Assembly: GCF_001412105.1 (NCBI RefSeq)
Contig: NZ_LKST01000001.1
Span: forward strand, 248,001 to 312,000
From: Corynebacterium oculi
GTDB lineage: Bacteria > Actinomycetota > Actinomycetes > Mycobacteriales > Mycobacteriaceae
Length of the DNA stretch: 64,000 bases
Reading direction: 5' to 3'
The stretch's first letter is position 1. Each line of letters opens with the position of its first letter. Below are positions 61,749 to 64,000 of the stretch, one piece after another. The notes below the pieces were generated by a model. That model was not told the DNA's origin and searched no databases. It worked only from the letters and a program-made list of their open reading frames with translations. The position numbers were made by a program, and so were the translations under genes.

Positions 61749-63476
61749 TTAGAGCAGAAGATCGCCCTCGAAGTCGGCGGTCTCCAAACGATCCTTGACG
61801 GTGGTCAGGAAGCGACCGGCATCGGCGCCGTCCACCAACTGATGATCGTAGGTTAGCGGGAGGAACACCATCTGGCGGATGGCGATGGAATCCAAGCCAT
61901 CGCGGGTGACCACCACCGGGCGCTTGGTAATCACACCCGTGCCCAGGATGCCGGCCTGCGGCGGAACCAGGATCGGCGTATCGGTCAGCGCGCCCTCGGA
62001 GCCGATGTTGGTGATGGTGAACGTGCCGCCCACCAGGTCGTTCGGCTTGAGCTTGTTATTGCGGGCGCGGTCGGCCAGCTCCGCGATGGCCTGAGCCAAC
62101 TCCGGCAGGGTCTTTTCCTGTGCGTTGTGGATCACCGGGGTGAGCAGGCCGGCAGGGGTATCCACCGCGATGGAAAGATTCACGCTCTCGTGGTACGTGA
62201 TCTCCTTGGTTTCCGCATTGTAGGAGGCGTTCACGTTCGGGTGAGAGACCAGGGCTTCCACCACGGCCTTGGCAAAGAACGGCAGATACGTGAGGTTCGC
62301 ACCGTGCTTCTCCGCGAAGGTGGGCTTATTGGCCTTGCGCAGCTGGGCCACCTTGGTCATGTCTACTTCCTGCACCTGCGTGAGCTGCGCGGAAGTCTGC
62401 AATGCCTCCACCGTCTTGGTGGCGGTGATCTGGCGGATGCGGTTGGCCTTCTGCACCGTGCCGCGCAGCTTGGCCTTCTCCGGATCCACGGACTTGGTGG
62501 AAGCCGCCCCCGGAGCCTTGGGGGTGCTCGTGGACTCAGCGGACTCGGTATCGCCGGAAGCGGAGGCGCCCTCGGCGGCGTCAAGAACGTCCTGCTTGCG
62601 GATGCGCCCGCCCACTCCGGTGCCCGTGACGGTGCTGAGATCCACGGAGTGCTTCTCCGCGAGCTTGCGCACCAGGGGGGTGACGTAGGGGAGGTTGCCG
62701 GAGGTAGCGGAGGGCTTGGCGGGCTCTTCCTTCTTTTCCTCCGGTTCCTCGGTCTTCTCCGCGACGGGAGCGGGGGTTTGCTGTGCCTCCTCCTCGGCGG
62801 GGGCCTCCGCCTCGGGAGCGGTGGGCTCGGGAGCCTGCTCCTCCGGCTGCTTCTTAGCAGGGGCGGCGTTCTTATCCCCGATGCGGGCGATGGTGGCGCC
62901 CACGTCCACCGTGTCATCCTCCTCCGCGAGGATTTCTAGCAGGGTGCCAGCGACGGGGGAGGGGACTTCGGTGTCTACCTTGTCGGTGGAGACCTCCAGG
63001 AGGGGTTCGTCGGCTTCAACGGTGTCACCGACGGACTTGAGCCACTGGGTGATGGTTCCCTCGGTGACGGACTCGCCCAGTTCCGGCATGGCCACGTCGG
63101 TGGCCTCCCCGGCAGAACCGGAGGAATCGGGAGCCTGCTCCTCGGCGGCGCTCTGGGGGGCCTCCTGGGCCTCCGCGGGGGCGTCCTCGGGCTCCTGGGG
63201 CTCTGCGGGCGCCGGAGAATCCTCGGCCGGAGCCTCGTTGGCATCGCCAATCACGGCGATGACGGAACCCACGTCCACGGTGTCATCTTCCTCCGCCTTG
63301 GTTTCGAGGAGAACGCCGGAGGTCGGGGAGGGGACTTCGGTGTCTACCTTGTCGGTGGAGACCTCCAGGAGGGGTTCGTCGGCTTCAACGGTGTCACCGA
63401 CGGACTTGAGCCACTGGGTGATGGTTCCTTCGGTGACGGACTCGCCCAGTTCGGGCATCTCTACTGAGAACGCCAT
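61749..63476 (-). CDS. aceF: 2-oxo acid dehydrogenase E2 acyltransferase with two lipoyl domains
   Basis: 575 residues. Two lipoyl domains (about 1-76 and 124-200), each with [15 protein letters not shown] (lipoyl lysines near 43 and 166), joined by Ala/Pro/Glu-rich linkers. Then a peripheral-subunit-binding domain ([20 protein letters not shown]) and the catalytic domain with [17 protein letters not shown]. In C. glutamicum the orthologue at this position is the pyruvate dehydrogenase E2 (often annotated sucB) that also supports OdhA. Partner E1 is AceE at 19534-22272. ATG 63476. Confidence 0.93.
   Translation of the reverse strand: MAFSVEMPELGESVTEGTITQWLKSVGDTVEADEPLLEVSTDKVDTEVPSPTSGVLLETKAEEDDTVDVGSVIAVIGDANEAPAEDSPAPAEPQEPEDAPAEAQEAPQSAAEEQAPDSSGSAGEATDVAMPELGESVTEGTITQWLKSVGDTVEADEPLLEVSTDKVDTEVPSPVAGTLLEILAEEDDTVDVGATIARIGDKNAAPAKKQPEEQAPEPTAPEAEAPAEEEAQQTPAPVAEKTEEPEEKKEEPAKPSATSGNLPYVTPLVRKLAEKHSVDLSTVTGTGVGGRIRKQDVLDAAEGASASGDTESAESTSTPKAPGAASTKSVDPEKAKLRGTVQKANRIRQITATKTVEALQTSAQLTQVQEVDMTKVAQLRKANKPTFAEKHGANLTYLPFFAKAVVEALVSHPNVNASYNAETKEITYHESVNLSIAVDTPAGLLTPVIHNAQEKTLPELAQAIAELADRARNNKLKPNDLVGGTFTITNIGSEGALTDTPILVPPQAGILGTGVITKRPVVVTRDGLDSIAIRQMVFLPLTYDHQLVDGADAGRFLTTVKDRLETADFEGDLLL
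62956..63083. repeat. Direct repeat, copy 1 (second lipoyl domain)
   Basis: The 128 bp here and those at 63325-63452 differ at one position (63060 C versus 63429 T). Exact offset 369 bp (123 codons). They encode the core of the two lipoyl domains, including the lipoyl lysine. Confidence 0.9.
63325..63452. repeat. Direct repeat, copy 2 (first lipoyl domain)
   Basis: Second copy of the 128-bp repeat at 62956-63083, on the same strand and in the same reading frame of the E2 gene. Confidence 0.9.
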
Positions 63477-63625
63477 GTGTGTCAGACTCCTCGATAGTCG
63501 TGTAGGTGGATCTAATACATTAACCGTACCTGCCCGCCGTCACTGGTGCGCACCGGAGGTACCTCCAGAGTCACGGCGGGAGGATCATCGCGGGATAACA
63601 GCAAGTACCCCTACAATTGTAGGCC

Positions 63626-64000
63626 GTGTTTAAACTTTTTGGTCGCCGGAAAAGCAAGCAGGGGACGCGCCCGCCCCGCGCCCCAGGCGCGACGATCCGC
63701 CCCGACGACGCCGAGGAACTGCGCCAGTGGGCCCAGGGCCGAGCCTTCGTGGAAGCCTTCGTGGAGCCGGAGACCTTTGTCAACGAGATGTCCGCCGTGG
63801 TGGTGGACGAATCCGGGGACTTCATCCGCCGCCGGATCGGCGGCCCCAAGGGGATAGACGCCCTGGCGAAACTCTTGGACTGCCCGGTGTATGACGTGGA
63901 GGAAACCGGATACCCCCAGCGCATGCGGGACCGCATAGAGCGAGAGCGCATCGTGCGCAAGCGCGAGGAGCAACAACGACGCCGCGCTCACTGGGAACGC
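63626..64000 (+). CDS. Unknown conserved protein, partial at the window end
   Basis: At least 125 residues, open at the right edge. Starts at GTG 63626 (VFKLFGRRKSKQG...), divergent from the E2 gene by 149 bp. Soluble and charged. The core (FVEAFVEPETFVNEMSAVVVD) is followed by GGPKGIDALAKLLDCPVYDV and a basic Arg-rich helix (IERERIVRKREEQQRRR). Not recognised by family; an equivalent gene next to aceF is known in C. glutamicum. Confidence 0.7.
   Translation, partial: MFKLFGRRKSKQGTRPPRAPGATIRPDDAEELRQWAQGRAFVEAFVEPETFVNEMSAVVVDESGDFIRRRIGGPKGIDALAKLLDCPVYDVEETGYPQRMRDRIERERIVRKREEQQRRRAHWER

Overview
The window is chromosomal DNA of a high-GC actinobacterium, almost certainly a Corynebacterium. 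The evidence is gene content and order: znr-zur next to glyS, a dgt/dnaG block, homodimeric aceE with a nearby acyl carrier protein, glnA2-glnE followed by a heme oxygenase gene, and glnA-RDD-DUF4191-lipA-lipB leading to a multi-lipoyl E2 gene. A DtxR-box-like site lies before hmuO. Species cannot be fixed from this sequence.

Layout. 1-3932: zinc regulators zur and znr on minus, glyS and two unknown proteins on plus. 3941-10236: a TPM-domain membrane protein, dgt, a secreted guanyl-specific ribonuclease with a barstar-like inhibitor, dnaG and a small YtxH-like protein. 10412-15166: a compact integrative element in a CAU-anticodon tRNA gene. It carries a rolling-circle Rep, an FtsK/TraSA-like motor split over two overlapping frames, GC-rich hairpins, a tyrosine integrase, and att repeats made of tRNA 3' halves. 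15408-23140: tRNA-Asn, PAP2-type phosphatase, serine hydrolase, HAD phosphatase, ACP, aceE, a DUF3052 protein and tRNA-Val. 23717-28684: a small secreted protein, an ABC exporter divergent from a two-component system, and SURF1. 28723-32567: LMW protein tyrosine phosphatase, Nif3-like protein, zinc-ribbon protein, RNase H/phosphatase fusion, rnpB. 32583-44917: galactokinase-like protein, CYTH/CHAD protein, glnA2, glnE, hmuO, thrC and a VOC protein. 44956-47211: a roadblock/GTPase locus resembling part of a streptomycete conservon. 47305-52244: NUDIX hydrolase, a second small secreted protein, a nucleotide-binding oxidoreductase, a frameshifted trypsin-like protease, GNAT and MFS genes. 52322-64000: glnA, RDD, DUF4191, lipA, lipB, gcvH, gcvT, gcvP, the E2 acyltransferase gene and the start of one more gene.

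Functional themes. Lipoate metabolism is concentrated at the right end: lipB and lipA make the cofactor, and GcvH and the E2 protein carry it. AceE, 33 kb away, feeds the same complex. Nitrogen assimilation is represented by glnA (with an adenylylation-site tyrosine), glnA2 and glnE. The most unusual parts are the minimal integrative element, the roadblock/GTPase locus with a proline-rich frame following a single TGA, the primase that lacks most of its zinc ligands, the protease with a one-base frameshift in its signal peptide, and the two small secreted paralogues.
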